Under the pieces are notes generated by a model, which made no database searches, was not told where the DNA came from, and saw only the letters and a list, made by a program, of their open reading frames with translations. From positions 1-36,523 of the forward strand of contig JALDAN010000005.1 in NCBI GenBank assembly GCA_022729355.1: 36,523 nt of DNA. The letters run 5' to 3'. The position numbers and the translations under genes are program-made. This DNA is from Candidatus Nanohalarchaeota archaeon. Its GTDB lineage: Archaea; Nanohalarchaeota; Nanosalinia; Nanosalinales; Nanosalinaceae. This document shows, piece by piece, positions 1 through 6,885 of this stretch; position 1 is the stretch's first letter; every line of letters begins with the position of its first letter.

Positions 1-133
1 AGAAGCTAGGAAAGTTAGAGTTACCTTCAATTAGAATTTTCTTGTCTCTTTCAGAAATTTGAGAGTGGTTTCTTATACTGGTTTTCTGCCTTTGTAGTGT
101 TTGTGATATGTTGTGGATATCGCCTTGAGTCAT
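1..133 (-). CDS. Partial CDS, N-terminus of a possible tyrosine integrase
   Basis: An open frame starts at an ATG at 131-133 and runs off the left edge without a stop (44 codons). The residues around SQISERDKKILIEG resemble the N-terminal SAM-like region of archaeal XerC/D-type tyrosine recombinases, which often begins with an 'ISERNKxLILEF'-like stretch. The catalytic domain lies outside the window, so this is a weak family guess. A GGTGGAG stretch lies 11 bases before the ATG. The gene begins just past the 3' end of tRNA-Thr on the same strand, a classical place for an integrase. The fragment is AT-rich and lacks the AGGCCT hexamer common elsewhere. It could equally be an unrelated small protein. 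Confidence 0.4.
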   Translation of the reverse strand, partial: MTQGDIHNISQTLQRQKTSIRNHSQISERDKKILIEGNSNFPSF

Positions 134-192
134 ATTTCACAGTTCTCCACCCACGTTTAACTTTGACCGAATTGGTTCACAAAAGCAGTAAA

Positions 193-291
193 GCCCCCAG
201 AGGGATTTGAACCCTCGATCTGCCCCTTTCCTGCGTATGGATACTAAATCGATACAAGGGGGCCGCTCTAGCCAGACTGAGCCATGGAGGC
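193..291 (-). tRNA. tRNA-Thr (anticodon TGT) with a 25-base intron
   Basis: The minus strand folds as a full cloverleaf. The acceptor GCCTCCA pairs with TGGGGGC, the D stem is GCTC/GAGC, the anticodon stem GCCCC/GGGGC and the T arm GAGGG-TTCAAAT-CCCTC. The anticodon loop CTTGTA is interrupted after position 37 by an intron at 228-252. A bulge-helix-bulge is visible: exon CTTG pairs with intron CAGG, flanked by three-base bulges TA^T and AA^A, so the splicing endonuclease would leave a seven-base loop CTTGTAA. The mature length is 74 with no encoded CCA. The base after the acceptor is T (discriminator U73), consistent with many archaeal threonine tRNAs. A short T run follows the 3' end. Confidence 0.93.
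228..252 (-). other. tRNA-Thr intron (bulge-helix-bulge)
   Basis: This 25-base intron sits at the canonical 37/38 position. Its own core can form a small hairpin (GTAT/ATAC). The boundaries follow from restoring a seven-base anticodon loop and from the two three-base bulges around the CTTG/CAGG helix. Confidence 0.85.
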
Positions 292-359
292 CTTTTCTTC
301 TATAGTGAAAGTTGAGTGGGCTAATAGTTAAATAACTGAAACCTCCTTGACCTGTGTGT

Positions 360-1334
360 ATGAGTGATTTTCCGGAGCGATTCGTTATTACGTCGGATTT
401 TGATGAAGTAGAGGCCTGTGAGTTGGATGGCGGTAGTGTTGCTGTTGGTTTCAGGCCTTCCGGTGAGTTGCATGTCGGGAACTTGCTGACTCTGGCGTAT
501 TCTGCTGCTGTAGCTGACAGGCTGGGGCTTGAACTGGATTTGATGTGCTGTGATACTGACTGGAGTGCGCATATCCATGAGCATGACAGGCCTGATAATA
601 ATCGTGTGATGAAGCTTTTCTTTGAAAGAAGTGCTGAAGACTCCAGTTACGGGAGTGTTGCTGAGCAGCGTGTGGATGAGATCAGGCCTTTCCTTGAAGG
701 CCTTGAGGAGGAACTGGATGTGGAAGTTGATCCAGGATTCCTGTCCGATCTACAAGGCGATGAGGAGTATGCGGAGGCCTTGAGAAATGTCCTGGAGAAC
801 ATGGAAGCTTTTGACGGCATCTTCGGAGGCGGTTTCAGGAGACGTTATGTTTCTCCGGTTGTTCCGGTGTGCAGGAGCTGCGGCTTTTCACATGCTAAAG
901 GAGGTGCATTTTCAAGTGAGACGGGAGAAGTCGTGGCAGCGTGCAGAAACAGGGAGTGCAGCGAAGGTTTCATGCACGGAGGCCTTGATGATGAGATCGG
1001 TGTCTACTACTTGGTTGATCCTGTGAGAGATCCTTCCAGAGACGTTGCAGTACACGTGTTCGGCGGCGATTACAGAGATGCGAAGAAGGAGCAGAAGACC
1101 AGTAAAGTCGAGAAGGTTGCAAAGATAACGGAACTGGCGAATGATGAAACGCCTGCATACTTTCTGGCGCCGATGATTTCCGATGAAGATGGAAAACCGT
1201 TGTCCAAGTCGAAGAACACGGGGAAGACTGTATCGGAAATAGATGATCTGAAACAGTACGGGAAAGAACTGGTAGGAAAGGCCTCTGAATGGCTTGAAGA
1301 CGAGAAAAAGTATCTTCCAGAGCACAGATTATAG
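360..1334 (+). CDS. Class I lysyl-tRNA synthetase-like catalytic domain protein
   Basis: The 324-residue protein has a Rossmann-type class I aminoacyl-tRNA synthetase signature: HVGN (HIGH motif) near residue 40 within FRPSGELHVGN, and LSKSKNTGKT (KMSKS motif) near residue 280. Between them is a zinc-knuckle-like insert, CRSCGF followed by CRNREC, placed as in archaeal class I LysRS. That enzyme is normally 500 or more residues with a C-terminal helical anticodon-binding domain. Here the protein ends shortly after KMSKS, so it is a catalytic-core paralogue. It may activate an amino acid for a non-canonical acceptor, or charge tRNA without reading the anticodon; both are inference. An upstream in-frame GTG at 354 exists, but ATG at 360 is preferred. 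Its stop is 5 bases from the convergent kinase gene. Confidence 0.7.
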   Translation: MSDFPERFVITSDFDEVEACELDGGSVAVGFRPSGELHVGNLLTLAYSAAVADRLGLELDLMCCDTDWSAHIHEHDRPDNNRVMKLFFERSAEDSSYGSVAEQRVDEIRPFLEGLEEELDVEVDPGFLSDLQGDEEYAEALRNVLENMEAFDGIFGGGFRRRYVSPVVPVCRSCGFSHAKGGAFSSETGEVVAACRNRECSEGFMHGGLDDEIGVYYLVDPVRDPSRDVAVHVFGGDYRDAKKEQKTSKVEKVAKITELANDETPAYFLAPMISDEDGKPLSKSKNTGKTVSEIDDLKQYGKELVGKASEWLEDEKKYLPEHRL

Positions 1335-1339
1335 ATAAA

Positions 1340-2056
1340 TTATTTCTTTACAGTTGTACCTGGCTTTTCTCCCGATAAAAAGTCTTCCAAGGCTTCTGCT
1401 CCGAATATCTGTGCCTTGATATCTTTTTCGAGTACTTCCTGTACTTTGTTTTCCATGCCTCCTGTGACGTCGTCGCCTGTAAGCTTGAGGCCTTCGAATT
1501 CCTCCAATGAGTTGATTTCGTTGACTATTTTTCTTTCGGAGTTGAGTACTCCTTTCTCTGATGTGCAGAATCCTGCGTGGCCTGTCTGCATCTTTCTTTC
1601 AAGTATGGCGAGTATTTCGTCACCTGAGATGACTGTAAATCCCTGGCCTTCTGTTACGATGCCATCGCCGTGTAGTACAGGTGTGAAGCCTTCAGTGTAC
1701 ATTTGCTGTATCTGGCGTGTCATCATCTCTGTCTGAGGCCTTCTAAGTGCTGATGATGATGGATGGACAGGATAGGCCTCTACGTCTTTTTTGTGGAGGC
1801 GTTTTACTATCTCATTGTTCAGTTTTTTGACGGCGGTACTGGTTTCCAGTGCGCCTTCACGTGAGCCTTTGTGAAGGTTGTGTTCTTTGGCGTGTGGATG
1901 GCCGAATGATCCTGCGCCGTGTACTATGATGCCGTCAGGATTCCGGGATATTTTCTGGATTACTGCGTCTAGCTGTGGTGAGAAAGTTTCCTTGGAGGTC
2001 TTGTCAGTCAGTATTGAGCCTCCGATTTTGAGTACGTAATCCGGTCTAGACTTCAT
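1340..2056 (-). CDS. ipk: Isopentenyl phosphate kinase
   Basis: This 238-residue protein belongs to the amino acid kinase fold. It would phosphorylate isopentenyl phosphate to isopentenyl diphosphate with ATP, the last step of the archaeal mevalonate pathway feeding ether-lipid synthesis. Visible motifs are the N-terminal LKIGGSILTDK (phosphate-binding Lys10 and Gly-rich loop), HGAGSFGH near residues 46-53 with the IPK-type catalytic histidine, and a C-terminal DDVTGGMENKV stretch typical of the family's nucleotide-binding side. Length fits the family (about 240-260). Its start overlaps the end of the upstream zinc-ribbon gene by 11 bases, so the two are probably co-transcribed. Confidence 0.93.
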   Translation of the reverse strand: MKSRPDYVLKIGGSILTDKTSKETFSPQLDAVIQKISRNPDGIIVHGAGSFGHPHAKEHNLHKGSREGALETSTAVKKLNNEIVKRLHKKDVEAYPVHPSSSALRRPQTEMMTRQIQQMYTEGFTPVLHGDGIVTEGQGFTVISGDEILAILERKMQTGHAGFCTSEKGVLNSERKIVNEINSLEEFEGLKLTGDDVTGGMENKVQEVLEKDIKAQIFGAEALEDFLSGEKPGTTVKK

Positions 2057-2351
2057 CTAAGTCGACATCTGATGAGTCTCCTGTCTTCTTAACTTTTCTT
2101 TCGTGTGCGTCCTTTATCCGGAATACATTTGTTGAGCGACCGCATTCTGGGCATTCGATCCACCAGGGTCTTGAGCCAAGTTCCTGTTCATCCTCGAACT
2201 CGTGTCCACAGTAAGGGCACGTCATCTCGAAGAAGTATATCTCTGTGTCGTAGGAGAACATCTTGATGTGGCCTGTTTCTTCACCTTCATCGTTTTCAAG
2301 GTTCCTGTTGGTTGCGTATTCAACGCGATCGTAATCAACTTCTTTATCCAT
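2046..2351 (-). CDS. Small zinc-ribbon protein
   Basis: This 101-residue acidic protein has one clear zinc ribbon: CPYCGHEF and, about 20 residues later, CPECGRS (two CxxC knuckles), followed by a charged tail. I do not recognise a specific family. Such ribbons in archaea act in nucleic-acid or protein contacts, so no function is assigned. It overlaps the start of the isopentenyl phosphate kinase gene and follows the 2387-2905 gene at short distance on the same strand, giving an apparent three-gene unit. Confidence 0.8.
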   Translation of the reverse strand: MDKEVDYDRVEYATNRNLENDEGEETGHIKMFSYDTEIYFFEMTCPYCGHEFEDEQELGSRPWWIECPECGRSTNVFRIKDAHERKVKKTGDSSDVDLDEV

Positions 2352-2386
2352 AGATCATCATTTTCCAATTGGTACTGGTTAGACTT

Positions 2387-2905
2387 TTAATTTTCGCCTC
2401 TCTCCAGAGACTTCGGCTGCATAAACCTTAACAGCATCTCAACCTCTTCCTCCGATAAATCATATTCAACCTTCTCCTCCGGGCCCTCATCCAGAAGACT
2501 CTTCTCAACGTCAAAAACATCGCTCCGGCCGGTGCTTAACTGCTTGATATCCGGATTGAACCGCCTCAAAAGCTTCAGTTCCCAGTCAAGGCCTCCCTCC
2601 AGGACAATCAGATCATATCCCTCAATCGTCGCCAGTAAGGCCTCTGCGACTGCCTCGTCGTCCTCAAGTCTTGCGTACATCTTTTCCTGTACAGGCCTTC
2701 CTTTGAGGCCTTCAAATGTTTCTCCGTCTACAGTGTAGCTTTCGACTCCCGGTGTTCTGTCGATGAGCCCTATCTTTTTCTCTGATTCTTCATCTTCTAC
2801 TGCGGCCTCTATTTCTCCGTCCACTATCTGTACTTGATTCAGGTGTGTGGAAAGGTTCTCCCTGAGCTGTTCAGGGTCTTGAGTTGGTTTAATTTTTACT
2901 TTCAT
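2387..2905 (-). CDS. Hypothetical acidic protein
   Basis: This 172-residue protein is not recognised. The N-terminal half (to about residue 70) alternates strands and helices and includes RTPGVESYTVDGETFEGLKGRPV, which faintly recalls a ferredoxin-like or THUMP-type domain. The middle holds a hydrophobic strand (YDLIVLEGGLDWELKLL) that could be a nucleotide- or substrate-binding edge, and the end is acidic and helical. Genuine coding is supported by its conserved-looking acidic composition and its position directly upstream of the zinc-ribbon and kinase genes. The 2906-2984 gap to the divergent gene holds both promoters. Confidence 0.7.
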   Translation of the reverse strand: MKVKIKPTQDPEQLRENLSTHLNQVQIVDGEIEAAVEDEESEKKIGLIDRTPGVESYTVDGETFEGLKGRPVQEKMYARLEDDEAVAEALLATIEGYDLIVLEGGLDWELKLLRRFNPDIKQLSTGRSDVFDVEKSLLDEGPEEKVEYDLSEEEVEMLLRFMQPKSLERGEN

Positions 2906-2984
2906 CGTTTTTTCAAGTTTATTTTTGCTGTATGTAGGAAGTGGCCGGCAAGGTTTTTATTTGAGGTTGAAGTAGTTACTGTTT

Positions 2985-3287
2985 ATGGGTTTGTTCGGCG
3001 GCAGTGGAGAAGATGAACGTGAAGAGGTAAAACTCGGTATATCAGGCGAGGATGAAGATAACAGTGAAAGCGGTGCTGATGTCCGTGATGTTGATCTTGA
3101 TTTCGATAAATCAAGTGATTCCGGAAATGATGATTCAAAGCTTCGTCAACAGGTTGAACAGGAAGTAGGTGTCGCTCCAGCATCCGGCAGTTCTGATGAC
3201 TCCGGTAGAGATATCGACTTGGAGGATGTCTACGAGCAGAACGAGGAGATAAAAAGAAAGCTTGACGCTATTATGTCAGGCCTCTAA
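2985..3287 (+). CDS. Hypothetical highly acidic protein with C-terminal coiled coil
   Basis: This 100-residue protein begins MGLFGGSGEDE, is rich in Asp, Glu and Ser and probably disordered for the first 75 residues. It ends in a short amphipathic helix (YEQNEEIKRKLDAIMSGL). The next gene ends in a similar helix containing an EQN-D/E-E core, so the two look like tandem paralogues or partners. A T-rich element (gtttttattt) lies about 30 bases before the ATG. No known family is recognised; small scaffold or adaptor proteins with such a helix occur beside surface-filament genes in archaea, but nothing of that kind is adjacent here. Confidence 0.65.
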   Translation: MGLFGGSGEDEREEVKLGISGEDEDNSESGADVRDVDLDFDKSSDSGNDDSKLRQQVEQEVGVAPASGSSDDSGRDIDLEDVYEQNEEIKRKLDAIMSGL

Positions 3288-3319
3288 AAAAACTGTAATT
3301 GGAAAGGTGAAACAGGGAA

Positions 3320-3709
3320 TTGAGCTACTATGACAATGTCAAGGAAAATATACGCTCCAAAAACAAAGAAAAAAGAGAAAGTGAAGAAGGTGACGGCATG
3401 ACAGGAAACTTCGACTCGTTAAAAGAAGCAGCACAGCAGAATCAAAACGAGGACGAAGGAGATGATACACCGATCGAAGTGCTGGAAGAAGACGGCATAA
3501 GCACAGAATCACCTTCAAGGAAACAGAAGAAACAGCAGCAACAGCCTCAACAGCGTCAGGAAGAGAACCCGTTGAAACAGAAGGCCTCAAAAGAAAAAAG
3601 TACACAATCTTCTACTGAAGCAGATCTTTCACGTGTAGAGGACAAGCTTGACAGGATTATAGAGCAGAACGACGAATTGATAGAGATTCTGCGCAGCTTC
3701 GCACAATAA
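3320..3709 (+). CDS. Hypothetical acidic, Gln-rich protein with C-terminal coiled coil
   Basis: This 129-residue protein starts at a TTG preceded by AGGTGA about ten bases upstream; an in-frame ATG at residue 26 is the alternative. It is low-complexity (KQKKQQQQPQQRQ) with a C-terminal amphipathic helix VEDKLDRIIEQNDELIEIL. That helix resembles the end of the preceding gene, 32 bases upstream, suggesting co-transcription and shared function. No domain is recognised. The disordered body and short coiled coil suggest a tether or oligomerising partner. Confidence 0.65.
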   Translation: MSYYDNVKENIRSKNKEKRESEEGDGMTGNFDSLKEAAQQNQNEDEGDDTPIEVLEEDGISTESPSRKQKKQQQQPQQRQEENPLKQKASKEKSTQSSTEADLSRVEDKLDRIIEQNDELIEILRSFAQ

Positions 3710-3781
3710 AGCCTCAGAATCACCGTTAAATTTAATCAAAGCGAAATACAAAGGAGGAAAGGAAAGTTTTTAGGCCTTTCT

Positions 3782-4066
3782 TTATTCTTCCACGATTACG
3801 CTGATCTTTTGACGGCCTTCTGTCTCTTCCTGTGTGAAGTTGTCTTGATTCAGTTTGATTTCTAACTCCAGTTCCTTTTCGTTTTTGTCTTCTGAGAAGC
3901 TCAGTTCGATATTGCTGTCCTGATTAGGTTCTATCTGAAGTTCTTCTCTTCCCCGGAAGCTGAGGCCTATCTCTCCTTCTCTCAGTTTCTGGGAGAAGTT
4001 TTCCAGGAAGTTAGCTAGTTCTTCGTTTGAGAATTCAAAGCTTAGTTCTACCTCTTCGCTTGGCAT
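3782..4066 (-). CDS. Amphi-Trp-like domain protein
   Basis: This 94-residue protein matches the pattern of the small halophilic amphi-Trp family: an N-terminal helix (NEELANFLENFSQKLREG), then alternating acidic amphipathic strands ending in a Glu-Leu repeat (EKELELEIKL). The family usually has a tryptophan in the final strand, but this protein has none, so it is a divergent member. Its function is unknown. An AGGCCT copy and a short GAAAG/CTTTC inverted repeat lie just past its stop, possibly a terminator. Confidence 0.6.
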   Translation of the reverse strand: MPSEEVELSFEFSNEELANFLENFSQKLREGEIGLSFRGREELQIEPNQDSNIELSFSEDKNEKELELEIKLNQDNFTQEETEGRQKISVIVEE

Positions 4067-4111
4067 AAAAAAATATATAGGGTGAAAAGTTTTATTTTTA
4101 CCCCTGAATAG

Positions 4112-4414
4112 TTACTCTTCTTTGTCGCTATCTTGTTCTGTTTCTTTGTTCTTGGCTCTGTTCATTAGTCGCTTTGAGAGGAAGTGATCTTTTTCTTCCA
4201 GTTCTCTGATGGATTCCATTGCGAATACGTAGGCGACTCCGATCATTAGGAGGCCTAGGTATACTGCGTTGATTGCTATGAATTCTCTTACAGGATAAGT
4301 TACGGATAGAATCATCAGAACTCCAAGTACGAAGAGGACGTATGAGATAGCGATTTCCATGTTGGTGGTCATCTTTGGTAGTCCAAAGATGTCTCTTGTA
4401 TCATCTTCTTGCAT
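4112..4414 (-). CDS. Small membrane protein with two TM helices
   Basis: This 100-residue protein has a hydrophilic N-terminus and two hydrophobic helices around residues 20-40 and 45-65 (IAISYVLFVLGVLMILSV and AINAVYLGLLMIGVAYVFA). A charged cytoplasmic-type tail follows, ending in an acidic Lys/Glu stretch. No family is recognised. It sits alone between the amphi-Trp gene and the oap cluster on the same strand. Confidence 0.65.
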   Translation of the reverse strand: MQEDDTRDIFGLPKMTTNMEIAISYVLFVLGVLMILSVTYPVREFIAINAVYLGLLMIGVAYVFAMESIRELEEKDHFLSKRLMNRAKNKETEQDSDKEE

Positions 4415-4509
4415 TGTCTGTATAACCTCAAAAAACAGGTTCTTCTAGAATATCGTTGTGAGAGGCAGGATATAAAACCTTTCGTTGAAAGTTTCTTGAG
4501 TCTGATTTT

Positions 4510-4893
4510 TTAGAGGGTGTTGATGTCAACGTCTCCTTTCTCTCTTTTGAAGGCTGAAGGCAGATCGATGTGATAGACTCCCTCGCTTTTCGATATTATG
4601 AGAGGCATTTCATTGAGTAGTCTTGAAATATTGAGTTCGTATACTCCTTCATCTTTGACTTTTATTGAGTCAAGGTCGAACTCTATCTGGATGTTGCCTC
4701 GTTCCTCTTCTCCCTCTATTATCATGTCCTGAATGTCGGATTCTACTTTCTCCTTTTCTTCTTTAAGTTCAGTTTCAGATCTCTCAGGATCGCTTTCATA
4801 CATGAAGAGTGAGCAGCCGCAGTCACAGCCATCGATTATTTTATCGGAGTCATCTTCAAAGATCTCGCCGCAGTTCATACACCTGTGTGGCAT
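4510..4893 (-). CDS. oapC: Zn-ribbon protein OapC (DUF2072)
   Basis: This 127-residue protein starts MPHRCMNCGEIFEDDSDKI with a second Cys cluster (GCDCGCSLF) making the zinc ribbon. A long acidic linker leads to a C-terminal block (VKDEGVYELNISRLL ... GVYHIDLPSAF). That N- and C-terminal combination is characteristic of the archaeal DUF2072/OapC family, named because in haloarchaea it lies with oapA and oapB near a replication origin. Its biochemical role is unsettled. It is the last gene of the oapA-oapB-oapC series, 35 bases after oapB. Confidence 0.85.
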   Translation of the reverse strand: MPHRCMNCGEIFEDDSDKIIDGCDCGCSLFMYESDPERSETELKEEKEKVESDIQDMIIEGEEERGNIQIEFDLDSIKVKDEGVYELNISRLLNEMPLIISKSEGVYHIDLPSAFKREKGDVDINTL

Positions 4894-4928
4894 TTACAGT
4901 ACCTCTTGAAGAAAATAATTATTCATTT

Positions 4929-5315
4929 TCAATCGTTCTCCTCTAGTTTCGCAAGGAAGGACACCGCATCACGTTCCTTCTTGACCTTCTCCATAACACG
5001 TGAATTACCTACAATAGTTATCCCTCCTCTGTATTTTTCATTAAGCACTTTTTCGTAAAACATCTTCTTGGCACGAGTAAACCTAGACTCATGATCGTTA
5101 AGCCCTAAAAACTCAATACCGGGAAAGTCTTCATCAATCTCATCCATAGCGTTCTGAATTAGACGTCTCTCCTCTTCAGGACTCCAACCTTCTTCCAGAA
5201 CCAGTACAGCATTTTCCTTGACTCTTTCAATCACTACTTCGACCTTCTCTTCGAAAGATTTCCCCTGTAACTTGGTTCTTGATAAAAACTCTATGGTAAC
5301 TCCATCGTCTCCCAT
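4929..5315 (-). CDS. oapB: OapB (DUF2073) protein
   Basis: This 128-residue protein matches the archaeal DUF2073/OapB family: an N-terminal strand (VTIEFLSRTKL), a central LVLEEGW segment, and a C-terminal ITIVGNSRVMEKVKKERDAVSFLAKL block typical of the family. OapB is encoded next to an Era-like GTPase and OapC in many Euryarchaeota and has been linked by position to replication origins. The gene directly abuts oapA (stop and start adjacent), so translation is probably coupled. No catalytic residues are evident. Confidence 0.85.
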   Translation of the reverse strand: MGDDGVTIEFLSRTKLQGKSFEEKVEVVIERVKENAVLVLEEGWSPEEERRLIQNAMDEIDEDFPGIEFLGLNDHESRFTRAKKMFYEKVLNEKYRGGITIVGNSRVMEKVKKERDAVSFLAKLEEND

Positions 5316-5951
5316 CTAACTTAACCTTTCGATTATTTCCTCATAAAGTTTATCAATGTTTTCTCCCTCCTTAGCCGAAATTTCAAGGACCGGATGCTGC
5401 GGGAACGCATCTCTAACCCTTTCAGGATCAGAATCCTCCAGATCAGTCTTATTAGCCAATACAAGAATCGGAATATCCTTTGCCTCAAGATTCCCGATAA
5501 TAGTAACGTTAACCTGAGTGTAAGGATCCTCAGTAGAGTCAAAAATCACAAGACAAGCATCCACATCATCCAAGTACTTAACAGCCTCCACAATACCCTT
5601 CGTAGCTTCCTTTGCACGGCCTTTAGCATCATCTTCCTCTATACCATGCTCCTTGAAGTCCTTGAAGTCAACATTTGTTGTGATACCTGGCATATCAAGC
5701 AAGTTGATATCAATAGACCTTCCATCATCAGACTCTATACTTACTTTCTCCTTCTTCTCCACAGCACGAGTCTCATGAGGCACTTCAGAAACATTACTCA
5801 TCTCCTCACCAGTCAAGTCCTGCGAAATCTGATTAGCAAGAGTAGATTTTCCTGCATTCGGAGGCCCATAAATACCGATGCTTATATCTTCATCCGAGTC
5901 TTCAAAAAGACTGGACAGAATCTTTCTCAGACGACCAATCATCTTTACCAT
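5316..5951 (-). CDS. oapA: Era-like GTPase OapA
   Basis: This Era/Obg-like small GTPase has all nucleotide-binding motifs: G1 GPPNAGKST, G2 threonine region, G3 DMPG, G4 NKTD and G5 EISAKEG. A longer frame begins at a GTG at 6021-6023, but the ATG at 5949-5951 (MVKMIGRLRKIL) is preferred. It has AGGTG five bases upstream, a TATA-like AAATATAAAAA (plus-strand reading) at 5984-5994, and the intervening stretch translates poorly. In haloarchaea this GTPase is the first of three origin-associated genes. oapB follows with no gap. A perfect TTGACA-CC-TGTCAA palindrome at 5954-5967 covers the leader and could be an operator. Confidence 0.88.
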   Translation of the reverse strand: MVKMIGRLRKILSSLFEDSDEDISIGIYGPPNAGKSTLANQISQDLTGEEMSNVSEVPHETRAVEKKEKVSIESDDGRSIDINLLDMPGITTNVDFKDFKEHGIEEDDAKGRAKEATKGIVEAVKYLDDVDACLVIFDSTEDPYTQVNVTIIGNLEAKDIPILVLANKTDLEDSDPERVRDAFPQHPVLEISAKEGENIDKLYEEIIERLS

Positions 5952-6133
5952 TTTGACACCTGTCAATAATAAATCAAACAGGGAAATATAAAAACTATTC
6001 GCTCTGCATCCCTTCTTCACCACTTCATATTTGAGGCCTGAAAAATTATTGACGGAAAAATCTGTTGAGATTTTTGAGGCCTCACTGTTTCGACAGGGCG
6101 TAATTAAAAAATGAAGTGTTGAAACTGTGAAAT
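5952..6133. promoter_or_regulatory. Divergent oapA/Nudix intergenic region with inverted repeats
   Basis: This region contains an oapA TATA (about 5984-5994) and a palindrome TTGACA-CC-TGTCAA (5954-5967). It also has an AAAAATC/GATTTTT hairpin (6056-6062 with 6069-6075) and two AGGCCT copies. An inverted pair CACTGTTTCGACA (6083-6095) and TGTTGAAACTGTG (6117-6129; 11 of 13 matching on the opposite strand) flanks TAATTAAAAAATG. The last pair brackets the TATA of the leaderless Nudix gene (ATG at 6134), so an operator is the simplest reading. Because oap genes mark origins in haloarchaea, paired Orc1/Cdc6 boxes around an AT-rich unwinding stretch are an alternative. Confidence 0.5.
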
Positions 6134-6577
6134 ATGAGAACTGAAAAAGGAGTAGCGATTATCGCCTACAAAAAATCACGCGGCTCGAACCGTTTCCTGA
6201 TCCTGAAAAGGAAGAAGAACTGGGAGGGCTGGGAGATACCTAAAGGCCACCTAGAAGAAGATGACTACAGAGAAACAGTCAAGATAGAGCTGAAGGAAGA
6301 GACCGGCCTCAACGAAAGCGAGATAAAAAGTATTGAAGGCCTGGAAGAGGATCTGGAGTGGAGTTTCGAGGATGATGGAGAGGAAGTGAAGAGAGAGTAC
6401 AGAGGCTTTCTTGTGGAGATCAAGGAGGAGGCTTTCGTCGATACTTCAGATAATCCTAGCGACGAGCATGAGACAGGTTTCTTCATGAAGCAGGAGGACG
6501 TGGAAAGCCTTCTGACGTATGATAACCAGAAAGAACTGCTTGAAGAAGCGATTACCAGACTGAAAGCACTGGATTGA
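6134..6577 (+). CDS. Nudix hydrolase (MutT/Ap4A-hydrolase type)
   Basis: This 147-residue Nudix-fold protein opens with RTEKGVAIIAYK and has a Nudix-box stretch GHLEEDDYRETVKIELKEETGL at about residues 38-60. The key KEETG end is intact, while the usual RE preceding it is replaced by IE, so the box is slightly divergent. The WEIPKGH lead-in is typical of diadenosine tetraphosphate hydrolases, so it may clear Ap4A or a related nucleoside diphosphate-X compound. TAATTAAAAAA lies about 27 bases before the ATG, fitting a leaderless mRNA. The glutaredoxin-like gene follows after 26 bases. Confidence 0.88.
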   Translation: MRTEKGVAIIAYKKSRGSNRFLILKRKKNWEGWEIPKGHLEEDDYRETVKIELKEETGLNESEIKSIEGLEEDLEWSFEDDGEEVKREYRGFLVEIKEEAFVDTSDNPSDEHETGFFMKQEDVESLLTYDNQKELLEEAITRLKALD

Positions 6578-6603
6578 AAAACATGTGAAGGCCTTTTTTG
6601 TCT

Positions 6604-6852
6604 ATGACAGAACCGGATGAACTACTGGAGCTTTACCAGTTCGAAGGATGCCCGTACTGCGGCAAAGTAAGGCAGAAAATGACAAAACTAGGCCTCGACT
6701 TCATCGCAAGACAGGTCGACAAAAAAGACAGAACAAGAGTTGAAGAAGTATCAGGGCAGGCAAACGTACCTGTACTGGTGGATCCTAATACAGACACTGT
6801 AATGCCTGAGAGCAGCGACATTGTCGAATATCTGGAAGAGCATTACGGCTGA
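6604..6852 (+). CDS. Glutaredoxin / GST-N-domain protein
   Basis: This 82-residue thioredoxin-fold protein has the redox motif CPYC (FEGCPYCGKVRQKM) near residues 15-18, the cis-proline segment ANVPVLVDP, and a C-terminal SSDIVEYLEEHY helix typical of glutaredoxins and GST N-terminal domains. It should carry out thiol-disulfide exchange or deglutathionylation-like reactions with the cell's low-molecular-weight thiol. The ATG at 6604 is chosen over an in-frame TTG two codons upstream. It lies after the Nudix gene, probably in the same transcript, and is followed by a T-rich terminator. Confidence 0.9.
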   Translation: MTEPDELLELYQFEGCPYCGKVRQKMTKLGLDFIARQVDKKDRTRVEEVSGQANVPVLVDPNTDTVMPESSDIVEYLEEHYG

Positions 6853-6865
6853 AGGCCTCACACAG

Positions 6866-6882
6866 ATTTTTATTTCTTTTTT
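6866..6882 (+). terminator. T-rich terminator after the glutaredoxin gene
   Basis: A run of mostly T residues lies between the convergent glutaredoxin-like and 6886-7302 genes. Archaeal polymerase terminates at such poly-U tracts. The preceding AGGCCT copy sits directly after the TGA stop. Confidence 0.5.
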
Positions 6883-6885
6883 AAA

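Noticed and set aside
5394-5969. A 191-codon plus-strand frame over oapA
   Set aside because: It is the antisense shadow of the GTPase; no motif of its own.
5952-6023. N-terminal extension of OapA from a GTG at 6021-6023
   Set aside because: The stretch contains the TATA-like element and the better start has AGGTG five bases upstream.
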